Positions 36,111-49,600 of a stretch of 64,000 nt of DNA are shown here, piece after piece (within the stretch, counting starts at the first letter, position 1; every line of letters starts with the position of its first letter). Where the stretch lies: the NCBI RefSeq assembly GCF_008831285.2, contig NC_045142.1, forward strand, positions 4,099,501 to 4,163,500. The letters run 5' to 3'. Made by a program: the position numbers and the translations under genes. Under the pieces are notes generated by a model. The model made no database searches and was not told the origin of the DNA. It saw nothing but the letters and a program-made list of their open reading frames with translations. The DNA is from Nymphaea colorata (taxonomy: Eukaryota > Streptophyta > Magnoliopsida > Nymphaeales > Nymphaeaceae).

Positions 36111-36882
36111 CAAAAAAAATGTTATCGATGCCGATGCTTCCTGGTTCAATGCTGCTAATGCTTTGATCCAATTTCAGCAAATGACATGAGCAGAGGTTTT
36201 ATTTACTTTTTTTTTTTCTTTTGTTAACGGACAAAGAAGTATAACACATGCTCCTGTGGCAGAAACACGGTTGAACTTGTTTAATTTATGTACTTGTTTT
36301 ATCTTGTTGGTGTTTTCCGGCAAGATTTTGCAAATTTGTCTCTCATTTTCGATCCTTGTATCTAAAGTTATGAACAAGGGGCTTGAAAACCTTGTGTTTG
36401 ATATGCTTTTCATATGTATCACGCTTTAATTCTAGCTTACTCCGGCGAACTCCAGCCATGGGGTCTCTCTCTCTGCCCAGCCGTTTGAACATAATATGAG
36501 AAAAGTATTTTTTTTCAATAGACTCCAATTTCTTTTGAGTGATTTTTTAGCATTAATAAAGAAGAAACATTGACAATAAAAAAAAAAGTTATTTTGTTTT
36601 TATTTTCAGTTGGGAGAAGCACTCAGAGTTGACAGACTTCGTCGCTTGCCATGGCTTAAAACCTTCAAGGCTATTCCTTTAACCCTTAATCTTGACATGT
36701 GTCGGCTTTTTTTGCGAGAAGTAAGTGCCCGTGAAATTTGAACCAACAACTAGCTGCCTACCCAACCAATTACACAAGAATGTTCGAGGCAAAACTAAGC
36801 AATTAGGTCTTGGCTAAATACATGTTGACAGATGTAGCTCTCGGCCATGATACCTCGCTGTCATTGGAAATTGGCGTCTACT

Positions 36883-38929
36883 CAAGGGCGTAGATAGGTG
36901 GGGGATCTGTGGGGCATCTGCCCCACGGAGCTCAATCTGAAACTTTGAATTTCCATGTTGGATTTCGGTAGACATGGGTCCAGTTTTATTTGACCCAAGT
37001 CACTGTCCCAAGGCCAATTGAGAATTTATAAATTATTATTTAGTGTCTCACGGAAAAAAATTTCTAGCTCTCCATTTGCATCTACTACCATGGACAGCCT
37101 ACAAGAAATACAAGAAATTGGTGTTTACTGCAACCATGGCCAGCCCTAGAGAGAGATGGCTAGCTGACAAGAAAAATAGAAAGAGAGAGAGAGAATACCT
37201 TTAATAAGAGCAGGTGAGGGTGCTAATAGGCATTAAAAAAAAATCAGCCGACAAAAAGTTCTAACACAGAAGCATTTTACATTTTTTTTTGTCAAATCCA
37301 TTTTTTATACAATTGTTTCAAGGGGTGTAGCGCAACTAGGTGGTAACTGGTAAGGTGGTTCATGCTCAAGGGATCCAATGCTTGAATTTTATGATCGTTA
37401 TCACGTTCCAGTGTGTTATTCTTTTTTGTTGCAAATAGTGGCAAACACAACATTAGAATTGAAGGACTTGCAGTAGGCTCACCCAAACCTCGAAACAAGC
37501 CAAAATCTTAGAGGTACAAGGGTACAACCTTAGCTGTTTTTCGTTGTATTTTTTTATAAAAATAATAAAGATTAAAAAAAAAAGTAAGGGTCAGATATAA
37601 CATTAAGATGTGTTTGACGCACCCAAAAAAAGTATAAAGAAAACCTTTTGCTAGGCACATTACATGCATTCCTAACAATTTGAGGTCACCTTTGAAAGCT
37701 CCCCAAGCATATTGCCACACTTTGTAAATAATTGAGAAGTTGTTGGTAGCTCAAAACAAAAATGGGCCTGTTGATCTTAGAAAGAGAAAAAGTGCACATG
37801 CCCAGACCACAAGGGAAACACATGCCTCATATTTTTCTAAGGATAAAGTGACTTTTTTTTTTCCTTTTTTTCTAACATTACAGTCGACTCCAACATATAG
37901 ATCTTTTTATTAACTACAAAAAAATATAGTTGTGCTTTAATAATAATTAAAAATTATTTAACAATAATTTAAAACTAAGTGCGTAATTTTTTAATTATGA
38001 TCAAGTCATTATGTGTATTTAAATGTATGCCAAAATCACGTTTCTACAAAAGAAAAGATTCTGCTGGCTCATGCAAAAAGAGGAAACCAGTGTAGTTGGA
38101 GGAAAACAACACATGCCTAATCATCTACACCAGGAATGTACTTGGACGGAAAGGCAGTTACGTTCATCGTGCAGGCATGTGAAGGGAGAGCTCTTCAACT
38201 TCTATAAGATAATGTTAAAATATTGAAATTTCATTCAAGCCCAATCTTTTAGCAATATATTTCTTTTCCGATGTTGTTTTTTTTATATAACTGAATACTT
38301 CCGTTGAACATTGATAAATTGTGTGCTCACATTAAAGCTGACGTATTTTTATCCCTTGTTTAATAAAACTAAGTACTTGTTAGATGGTCGAGTGAATCTG
38401 AAAAGCCATAATCACTATCTAATTTTTCTAATATATATGTATATATATAAAAGCTTTGGGTTCATGTAGCCATTCTACCTTACACATGCACATAATTGAG
38501 TTTAACAAAATATATATTTTATTAATAAATAAATATACTGCTATTATGCTAAAACCTGCATATGGAACATCTATGCATCGTTAAATGAATATACAAAATT
38601 CTATTGTGGTAGTGAAACTTTATTTCATCATACATAAAACTTCTAAATTCCATCAAACATGCAGTTAAACTCCTAAGAGATTTTGGTGAATCTGACATTT
38701 AAATACCAACAATAAAGGTGCACCTAAATAGTGCCAGTTTCTAATACCACCTGTATGCATGTCAAAATTTTATGTTTGTTGAGGCACTCAGTTAATACTT
38801 TTAGTTTCATTAAGGTACTTACATGTATAATAATCAAATATATCAAAACATTAATATATATATTAAATTAATTTTATAAGATTGGTGTGGGCAACTGCCC
38901 ACACTTACCACCATCTGGCTATGCCAAAG
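36883..38929. mobile_element. Possible 2-kb degenerate TIR element
   Basis: The left end CAAGGGCGTAGATAGG, with a 'GGGGCATCTGCCCCACG' palindrome just inside, mirrors the reverse-complemented right end CTTTGGCATAGCCAGATGG, with 'GTGGGCAGTTGCCCACAC'. Such ends are seen in hAT (Tip100-like) elements. No target duplication was found and the interior has no transposase, so these may be two separate fragments. Confidence 0.35.
37312..37420 (+). mobile_element. tRNA-like SINE head
   Basis: A-box-like TGTAGCGCAACTAGGTGG and a weak B box near GCTTGAATTTTA. Part of the spacer upstream of the sulfate transporter, inside the putative 2-kb element. Confidence 0.3.
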
Positions 38930-40419
38930 TTCAATTAGCAAAGTAAAGTTCCAGTATTCAAACACTATGGCAGTGCTGAGTGTGGAACTTTTTGTTCAAC
39001 CCCAACAAAGGCTGTTATTAAATGCATGGTATTTTAATGCCATGCATTCAATGGCCTCTTTGGGAGAATAATGGGTGCATGGACACGTGGACAATGATAC
39101 ATTCCGCCTTCATCTTTACGTACGCTTGCGTTGTGTTGGAGAAAACTTTTAATTCGGTCCACCATTTTAGTCGTAATCTCATGAAAGCGACTCACTACGG
39201 AAAGATTCTTTTGTAACATGAAAATAAAAATTTACCTTTCTTGTTACTTCTTAACTCACATTGGAAAAGAGAAGCTCAAAACTATCTGCTTTTTTTTTTT
39301 TTTTGAGGTAGCTCTGATTACTGGTGTCTCTTGAATATCCAAGGCTGTCAGTTTAAAAAAAGTTACAAAATAGAAAAATATATTAAAAAACAAGAATTAA
39401 AAATCAAAATGTATTTAAAAATGATTCAAAGTGAGACGCGGGCCCCCAAAGTGGCACTAAACCGAATCAGCTGATTAAGATAACACTGCTAATTAATATG
39501 TTTACAAAGCAAGAAGATGAGAAAATTCGATATGTAAAGTGAACAAACACTTTCTCAAAATTAGAGGGTATTGGGAGTAAGTATAACTTCTTGTCAATAT
39601 AAAATAACACCCTAATTTTGAGATTCACTTATTTACTCAGTTGAAGTGAACAAATTCTCACTCTGAAACAATGCCTCTTTTACCCAAGTGCACCTTAAAA
39701 CTAAAAAGCGTTCATCTTTTCTGATACAAAGTTTGCTGAATTTTTTGTGAGCAGGATAAGTATTTTATCTTATTGTTTAAAAAAAACACCCACTCTGTCA
39801 TGACTTGCTTTCAGTGCATCGAAATGCCGCCCTACCCACGTGCTTCAACTTGCATATCAGTAGCCTTCGTAATTAAGATTCCTTTGTTAATTAAAAAGGG
39901 ATGAAAGAATACAAACAAACCAACCAATAGAATGCAAATAAATCAATGAAACAGTTGTCTTTTAAACCAAGAGAACTATTTTGCTTTCAAATTAAGTTAA
40001 AAGTAAACCAAAGGGCTACAAAGGAATACAAAATGATAAAAATTTCATATTTAACCACAAGGGTTTTACCACATCAGCAATATCACCTATCAAGATACAA
40101 AACTTCTTGAAAGTTAGAGTGCTAGTTCACACTACTGCTGAGTCTATCAATTCTTCTTTGAAGCATGGCAAAAATATCAGCAGAGGGCACTCTAATAAAA
40201 ATTCCAATATCTAAATATAAAGCATTAGCGAACATGCTTATCCAAAAGTCGAAAAAAATAATTATCAGGTACGTCAAAAAATTAGGGGAGTTTATAGGTA
40301 GCTTTTCAAATTAGGATGAAATGATGGGCTGAGTTGGTTTATTATCCCGCGAGTTTCCCATTCGTCCATACGGCACCTTGAAAGCGGAATGCGACGGGCC
40401 ACTGATTGCTTGGCAAAAA

Positions 40420-40422
<3 letters not shown>

Positions 40423-40455
<33 letters not shown>
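40423..40455 (+). repeat. (GA)n microsatellite in the sulfate transporter 5' leader
   Basis: About 16 GA units end 6 nt before the start codon at 40462. GA/CT runs in plant 5' leaders are common and length-variable. Here the run sits so close to the ATG that it is almost certainly transcribed. Confidence 0.85.
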
Positions 40456-40457
<2 letters not shown>

Positions 40458-40461
40458 GGCG

Positions 40462-43400
40462 ATGGAAATTTCCTACGCCTCCTCAAGCGCGAAGGATTTC
40501 GCGGCCGGCGGCAGCGGAAGCGGTGGTGGTGGCAGGCAGGTGAAGGTCATTCCGCTTCGCCACCCCGACCCTTCCTCTGCTTCCTCTTCCTTGCTCTCTT
40601 CTCTCGTCTCTTTACTCGCCTTCCTGCTGCCGCCGAGGTGGCGTACCAAGTTCAAGCAGATGACGCTCCTCCAGTGGATGGAGGTCCTTATCCCCTGCAT
40701 TCGGTGGATCCGTACCTACAAATGGCGGGAGTACCTCCAGGTCGACCTCATGGCAGGGCTCACCGTCGGGATTATGCTCGTCCCTCAGGTTTCTCTCTTT
40801 CTTTTAATTGGTTCCCTCTTCCTCATTCTCTTTTTGCTTCTTCTTTGTGATTAATCTGTTCTTCGTTCTTCATGAATCTATTTTCTCCTTGTTTTTGCAC
40901 CATCTTGGGTTGGTTCACGTTTACTGGATCCGGAGTTTGGCCTCTTTATTTCAATTAATATGTTTGTTTTATTTTAACTGACGCGACTTGGTTGTTCCAT
41001 TTATTTCTCTTTTCATGATTTTTTTGGTAGTTTATGATGTCGGTATTTTTTTGACCTCTAAATTTTGCTTATTTGAGAGCAGTCTTTTCAAGTAGTGCCT
41101 TGATAGTCTTGTTCTTGCTGAAGATGCGGATTTTGGGGTGTGGTGAATATTGGTTTGGTTAGTGGTCAGATGAAAACATCTTATAGAAGTATTGGATGCT
41201 TATAGTGCTGGTGATAACAGTGCCGATTTTTGCGTAAGATCATTTTGCTGGAATGGTTGACACGTGGAAGGCTATAAATGACAAATCACTACAGGTGGAA
41301 AGTGTGGTTCAATAGGTGGAAGCAGTAAAAGATGAATTACTTGATTATGGAGAGGCGGGGTTTCAAGAATGAAACTTCATAGAGAACAAAAACAAAATCT
41401 AGCAGAACAATATGGAATTGTGGTTTTGGTAAGAGACGACTGATTGTGTTGGTTGGCAAACTAAGCCCAGTAAAATTTTGTTCAACATGAGAAGGGAACG
41501 TCTTATGGAAATCAAATAAATTAACACCAAGTCATGATTGACAAAAGAGTGGGTGTTATACAGCATGATGAGATCTGGTTATTTCAGCTATGATTCTTCG
41601 ACTTGCCAAATCAGATAATTTTCTACCATTAAGGATTTTAGTTTTACTGTCTGACTACACAGATTACTCTCCCAATCATTTCGATTGAGATCCTAGCTCC
41701 ACATGAAAATTATGCAGACAACCGTAGAAAGCGCTGAGAGCCAAGTTGAAGTTCATTATGGCATTCCATCTCCTCACAGATGAATTAGTTGGAAAGAATT
41801 ATGCAAACATAAAGAACGAGAGATAGTTACTCTTCTGAGTTTTTAAACTCAAAACTGGTGAGATGTTTCTGAACAAATGGAAACACAGTGGAAAATTTTC
41901 TGGGAATTTGTTGAATAAAAATATCAGAAGTTAAATGAAGTCCAAACGAACAAGATTTGGAATTATGCCTATTGATAAAGAGAAGATTGAGCCTGAAAGC
42001 ATGAAAAACGAGGAAGTATTGGGGGGAAAGCAGAAAACCATGAACAGATTTAGATGCACGTGATTGTTGTGGAATTTCAGGTTGCCAGTAAATGGTGTCA
42101 ACATTGTCACTTATTGCCTTAAGCAATTTGTTTGTTTTGAAATAGGAACACTTTGGGTCAATGATTCAATACATCTACCGAACCATTAGACTGCACTCTC
42201 TCTCTTATATTTATATCCAGGTTCAAGCATAGAGCCTCCACTATTAGAAATTTGCTGTATTATTTGGTTTCACAATTAGTTGCATGAAGCTTATTTGGTT
42301 TCACAAATTTGTTGGGTAAAGACACTCGAACTTTCTTATCCTTCGTTTTCTTGAATTTCTTCCCATCATCTCTTCCTCTTAGTGTATTCAATATTAGTTT
42401 TTTATTTCATTTACCTTCCTTCTATTCTATTTTTTACCTTTCATACTAGTGGAATAATAGGAGATGCTTAGGTATGAAAATCACATACTGAATTATAGAC
42501 CAGATTGGTCTGTCCGCTGCTGCCTCTGTGCATGTTGATTAATCTGCTATTGGGGTATCCAACAACAGCTGTGGGAGAAAAGCAGTCAAGGTATCTGCCT
42601 AGTTAGGGCTTTGTTTGTAGACTGTCCTTCAGACTACTATTGCTTCTATTATCTTTTTCTGGATGCCAAGGGCTGCCTGTCTACATGTTTGCTATGCTTG
42701 CTTTTGCCTATTTGGATTTTGGAGACTACTGCCTCCTTTGTTATGGCACTTTTCCTATTGGTAATATGGTAAGTTGAATCTTCCTCCTTTAGCTTTTGTT
42801 TAGCTAGCGTGGAGCTTGGTGCCTTAATGAATTTGTGCATGAGAGGATGATTTGACATGATCATAGTCATAATGCTCTAGGTAACACATGGTACAGTGGC
42901 CCAGCTACATTGTGATTTTGCAAGGTAGAGCTACCTCCTTGAACTTTTTGGACATTCAGATTGTGCTTTTGCAGAAAACAAGATCACCAATAAAAACTGA
43001 TGTGCTGCAAAGGATGAAGTTCCTTCCACACATTATATAAAGTATAAACACCTAAATTGCATCATCAATCTTTAAATGAGGGACAGAGCCAATGGGGCCT
43101 TGGACCCTTCTTTGAAAATTCCATTTTTACTATACACTTTTTTCAAAAGTACATTTACACCACTACCACTTTTAAAACCTTAATAGAACAATAATCACCC
43201 TCCTTAAAAATTTTAATAAAATACATATCAACCCTCACATAAATCTTATTGCTCCTTCCTTGTTTGAGGCTATCAAGCAATGTCCAACCTTATGCTTGCC
43301 TAGAATGTTATGACTCCTCTAAGGAGGAGAGAATTGGAAAATAATCCTATCTTGGGCTCTTATACTTAGTTGTCAAAATCCTGACCAGCCAGCCTACTAG

Positions 43401-43528
43401 TCTGACTAGTCTGTAAGAGTCAGTTATCTAACAACCTGTGTTTCAAACTAGCGAGTAGTTGCTTGAACTGGTCAATTAGTCAGCCTAGTCATTGTTTAAC
43501 CAACAACCACCTAACTTATATATATCTA

Positions 43529-43610
<82 letters not shown>

Positions 43611-46600
43611 GTTTGTGTGTGTGTGTGTGTGCATTCTTTGTATGAATATATATATTTCCGTACTTATGTTCATACAAAAATGTATGCATAAATATTTGCA
43701 TTTATTTATTTATAGTCAATTGGCTTGATTCGAGTCGGATTGACTAGTTAGGCTATGATTGTTCTGATAATCTAATATAATACAAGTATTATATAATTCA
43801 TGTTACATAATATATTTGAATGTCTTATACAGCTTAATATATATGCTCAATCTGTGGAAAACATCTATTGTATATATTGTAAATGTACATATTAATAACT
43901 TAACAGTCAACAATCAAGTTCCATAACAACAAAATGTAAAGTTTATATCATTGAAGATTTTAAAAACTGCAAATCAATACAATAAGTTGCTACCTCAAAT
44001 GTTCACTTTCATAAATGAAAAAGAAAAAGCCTAGTGAAGAAGTCTGAACTTCACATGAATGGGCTTCTGCTTCTTTAAATAGCCAATTTCCATGTTTAAT
44101 GAAGAGCAGAAACTTCCTTTTCTGCTTCTACAATCAGCATTGGCAATTAACAAACTTGCCAGTTTTCAAGTTTATTTAATGCTTATTAAATATAATAATC
44201 GAACCTGATTATGGTTTTTCACCTTCTATGGACTAGGCACATGCATGCCTAGTCCCATATAGGTGCGCCTAGGTGTGAGCCTAGGCTCACACCCACCTGC
44301 CATCGCCTAGGTGGTGGACTTAGGTGATGAAAGTGGAGTTGCGAGTAACCGATGCCTAGGCATGCACCTGGGCACCCCCTTAACAACATAGCTAGTCCTC
44401 ACTCTCAAATAGTCCTAATTAGCCTTTTCAGTGTCTTCAGTAACCTGTGACCGGCTTTTGATTTTGACAACTTAGTTCTCGTGCAAGTGCAACTGAGTGC
44501 CTTAACTTATTGCATTTTTTTGTATAGAAGATGACTTGGAAGATAACATTTAGTCAAAATTCAACATTCAAACCTAGGGTCCAACATGTGAGAATGCTTG
44601 TTCCTTGAAGGGGATTGATAGTAAAATCATATATTGAAATCCATCTGATCTTGCTCTTGAATTGATTTTAGGTTGAGCCATTACAAAAAATTGGTTCAAA
44701 ATGGTTGGCTCAAAATGAACAAGAAAATGAATCACTTGTCCTAAAGTTGGTTGTTGATGATGCTATATAGTTGCCATTTTCTTGTTAAATAAGTTTACAT
44801 AGTTCAGGGCCTTATTGGCGTGCATATTCTCAAGTAAAAGAAAGCATGCACAGGTAAAATAATTTCTTTTGGATCATCTGCTATTAGAGATTGCCACACC
44901 TCTATCAGTTGAAATACATTATTTTTTCTAATGTATCATCCTTCATTGATCATTCATATTAGAAAATTAGAAATGATCTTTAATCGTTTGCCCTTTCCCT
45001 ATCATCTATTTCCATTCCCATTTTTTTTTGTATCATATATTACCATTCACATTATTTTTTTTTGTGCAAGATTTCCACCTCGATAGGTCTATCCTTAACA
45101 AATGCTAACAGTTGACGTTTTTTTCTTGGTTTTCTAGTCTGATTGTAGTTTTGTCGAGATGTGCATCTATAAGAATCAGCAATGAGCTTTGGGCAATGCA
45201 GGAATTATCTGTCATCATTTCTGATTGTTTACATGTTCTTCTCATCTATGGGCAGGCAATGTCATATGCAAAATTAGCTGGACTGCAACCAATTTATGGG
45301 CTTTGTAAGTATACCATCCTGGGTTTCTTACGTTTATTTGACAGATCATATCCTTCAAAAAATATTATGGATGCTTTATTTTAAAATTATTTGGCAACTG
45401 TTTTCATTGATATTAAACGTTTACACAAATTTACTTTCATTTTTCAACCATTATGCAGTGCCTTTATTATACATGTTCTGTTTTAAAAAATCTAACACTC
45501 ACCTTGCCTCCAGATTCTGGTTTTGTACCTATTTTTATTTATGCAATATTTGGCTCATCAAGACAACTGGCAATCGGTCCTGTGGCATTGGTTTCTCTTT
45601 TGGTTTCAAATGTTCTGGCTGGCATTGCTGATACCAGTAGTGAACTATATACAGAACTTGCTATATTGCTGGCACTCATGGTTGGCGTATTGGAATGTAT
45701 AATGGGATTTCTTAGGTACAGTCTTCCACTCTTTCTCTTTCTTAAGTTTCAAAAAGCTTACAAGATTCCTATCATAGTCCAGATTGCTGTAAGCTATTTC
45801 TCCCTCTTCCTTCACTATGAATTTTGCTGTCTAGACATATAATGGCCGCAATTCTCTTACAGATTGGGTTGGATTATTCGCTTCATCAGCCATTCAGTTA
45901 TTTCAGGTTTCACAACTGCTTCCGCCATAGTCATTTCTCTATCGCAAGCTAAATATTTCTTGGGTTATAGTATAGTTCGCTCTAGTAAGATCATACCACT
46001 GATTAAAAGTATAGTTGCTGGAGCTAGTCAGGTTAGAATCACATACTCATTTGTGTGTTCTGTCTTTTTTTTTTCTCTTTCCATCTTTGTTTTCAATTCC
46101 TGTATCTGCGTGTTGCTTGTCAATAAAGTGTTATAGCTGTTTAATTCTATTATTTTCGCTAGGAAGGAATCTTGTTTCCAACCTTGAATCAGAAGCAGAT
46201 GGCTTATGTAGCATATAAGAAGTCTTTTTTTATAAGTCAATGAGGCCTACACTAATAAACTTTTGTAGGGGTAGCATTCCTAACTTGAGTTGAGGTGAGT
46301 TCAGATTAGACAAAAACGCATGCAAGTAACAAGGACATTGTTGTGGTAGTTCAATGAAAAGAAACATTCTTAAGGGAGAATATGCGAAAAATCATCCTCT
46401 AAAAGAACAACAATTTTGGCTGCAGTTGGTAAGTCTTTGGAAGTACCAAATACTAAGATATGGTTTGCTTGCAAAATGAATCAATGACGGATTTTGCCTA
46501 TATAGTAAAGAGTAGTGGAAGGCAATGAAAGGTGACAGTTCCATGTAAAATGGTCTTTTGGCTCCATTCGATGTTTAATTCCCATCTTTATAATCTTATT

Positions 46601-49600
46601 TGTCTTTGCTTAGTGGGTTTCGCTGTTTGGTGGCCATATTACTCTCCTGACTTACTCTCATTTTGTAGTTCTCGTGGCCCCCCTTTGTGATGGGATCTAT
46701 CATTCTCGCAGTTCTCCTTGTGATGAAGCACTTGGTATGAACTTGTGATTTGTCATGTAAAGCCCAAGCCCTTCCCAGTTCCAGATTTATTGCCACACTT
46801 TTTATTGTTCTTTCAAAGATTCCATTACAAGATTAACTACATAGGTGGATTATCTGTTTGCAGGGAAAAACCAAGAAAAAGTTGCGGTTTCTAAGGGCAG
46901 CAGGCCCGCTTACTGCAGTTGTCTCTGGTACAGTTTTTGTGAAAGTGTTTCATCCATCATCAATTTCCGTGGTAAGGAATTGTCTGTTATTTTGAAATCC
47001 TGAATAGTTTCCTTTTTGGTGTTTATGTGGCTGCAATATGCACCCATACAAATAGGCAGCATAGCCGCAGAAAATATGTTTTTTTCGAAAAAGGTGTTTA
47101 AAACGTCAAAAACTGGACAGACAAAAAAAGCAGGAAAAAACATGTTTTTTGAAAAAAACTCCAAAAATGAGAAAAAACACATTTATTCGCATTTTTTTCG
47201 TATTTTTCATGTTTTTTTAAAATTTTTTAATTACTAGATATTTGTTTTCACATTTTTCGCATTTTGTTGTTTAGGATTTTGGCCACCTTTCTCTTTGTTG
47301 CTGAAAGATTAATTGTTTTAAATTTTGTCTATATTTTCCTTTTTTTTTCTGTAAAAAACAACCATGCTGTTTTATACCCGAGAACAACCTCGCTGTTTAA
47401 AACCCGAAAACTATTTTTGTGGCTATAGTAGGAAATTATATATATAGTTGGCAGCTTATTTTAATGTTAACAAGATCGTGACCTGCAATTGGCTGAGTCT
47501 TGTCTTTTCCTCCTGCCCCATACTATCTTCTTTGCTATTCTCAATCACTGGCTTGTATCCTCTTAGTATTTCATTTTAACCAGATTGTTCATTAGTGTGT
47601 CCTAGGACATAAAAGATTTGATTACTTGGCTACTCACTCTGTATGTCCATGTTACTGGACCTAGTTTAATGTAAACATAATTTTTTAACGAGCAGATAAT
47701 GATATTGTTTTCGAGTTACAGTTGCTTTATTCATTTAGCTATATCTGATTTCACCATACTTTTTCACGTTGATTTGATACTAAACCTTATAGTGGGTGAT
47801 GGATAACCATGATACCTTGATGTTAAAGGCCTACAAATGATCTAAAAAATTCATCTTTATTCTAGCCAATAATACTCCTTTTAGCAGGGTCTAGCTGTTC
47901 GTTGACATGAATTCAGCTTATATGCAGGTAGGTGAGATCCCACAAGGCCTTCCAAAATTTTCTGTACCTAAGGAGTTTGGTTATTTGAAGAGTTTGATAC
48001 CGACAGCATTTCTAATCACTGGTGTAGCTATATTGGTAAGATGCAATAAGTTGTAGAAGCTGCTAATAGTGACCATCTACACGTTGATTTTCACAAATAA
48101 CACTTATATGTCTTGAAATTTAAGGAATCTGTGGGGATTGCTAAAGCATTGGCAGCAAAAAATGGATATGAGCTGGACTCAAACCAAGAGGTGAAACCAA
48201 AAGAAATGTTAGATACTTACGCAATATGGATGAGAATTCCTTTCTTTTGTACAAACTTTCTCTTTGTTTTCTTTGCAATGTGGCCAAAAGATTTACGTGA
48301 AAATATTTGATGCAAAAAGTCTTGTTCATGTGACAGCAATATATTGGATCTGTTGAGGCTGAATCACCGATAGCTTGTACATTCTTTACTTCAAGCAGAT
48401 AAAAATCAAAAGGCTAGCTTTGTTTTAACCATTTATTGGTCATTTAAGCATGTTAAAAGCAGCTTATTCTTTTCATTGAGATGATTGATTTGAGCTGTAT
48501 TCTGCTGTAGAAATGTTATCTTTATGTAGGTAACTCATCTTATTGCCTATTATTTCAAATTGATCCTTGACATTATTGTAGTGACGTAGTCTTGTAGCAT
48601 AGCCCCAATTAAGTAATTCTACAGCTTTTTTCTATAACTAATTATCTAAGGACTTAGAATTTTTTTGCCATATCCTTATGACATGGTTAGATGCCTCTAA
48701 TAGCTGGTTAAAACAAATCAGGTTGTTTAATTATGGAACTCATCATGAGGTTTCTGTTGTTCATAATTTCATAGATAATCAACATAAATTTCTGTTAGAT
48801 TCAAATAAGATTTGACTAGAAGCCTTTAAACCCTCAACTTTTATTTTGACTTTCTTTTGTTCTTTCTGAGGAGTCATGGTTGGCCATATTCAAGCATTCT
48901 TTTGTTCATAGAAAGACTGGCTGATGCAAAGGTAAAATGTGGCTGGTGCAGAAAAAGACAAAATTTTCGTAGCGAGTAAGGTCCTCTCCAGTAAGGCCTG
49001 TGGCAGGAATGCTTTTTATTGTCATCACCACATTAATAATTTAATTGAGGTGAATTTGGTTGCTCTACATGCCTGTTTCATTATGCACATGAGCAGCCAA
49101 TGTAGTGAGCAGAAATCTAGATAAGAAGAGATAAGAAGTAATGTTTTGAACATTGTTTCATAAATTCATACTTTAGTGCTGAAATGAGAAATAAAGACCC
49201 ATGTGCATGTTTGTGGGTTTGCGGCTCTCCGTGCATGTATGTGTGTGTGCTCATTCTTTGATATATGTATGTTTTTGGATAATGTTTTGAAAATTATTAT
49301 GATACTGTTAACTCTCTCCGGCATGCTAATAACACCTGCATAGTCTCTAAATATAGCAGATATTGGTCGTTGCTTCTGTCTGGGCAGAGGGGAAGTACCT
49401 TTGAATTTTGTTTATATGCTGAAGCAATAAGTTGCAATTAACTGGGATGATTAGACTACATTACTAGAAGAGGGTCTGCAATGAAAATTGCTATGCATCT
49501 TTGTTATTTATAACATGTTCAACGTTAAACCCCTAAGTTTAATATTTTTTGTTGTTTTAAATTTTAAAATTGGAACTATATTAGTTTACTAAATTTAACA

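Larger units (their letters stand above)
35974..40461. other. Spacer between the Ole e 1-like and sulfate transporter genes
   Basis: About 4.5 kb with no recognised gene. It includes a pair of inverted, homologous ends 2 kb apart (36883-38929), a tRNA-like short repeat (37312-37420), and AT-rich sequence. The last few hundred bases should contain the sulfate transporter promoter, and the 5' leader ends in a (GA)n run. Confidence 0.55.
40789..45255. other. SULTR4;1: Intron 1 of the sulfate transporter
   Basis: A 4467-nt intron, the longest in the window. It holds a compound microsatellite (43516-43632), a degenerate element rich in CCTAGGC (44225-44392), and otherwise AT-rich sequence. No embedded gene was recognised. 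Confidence 0.85.

Noticed and set aside
43463-43728. Open frames across the TATC/TA/GT repeat
   Set aside because: Simple-repeat translation in an intron.
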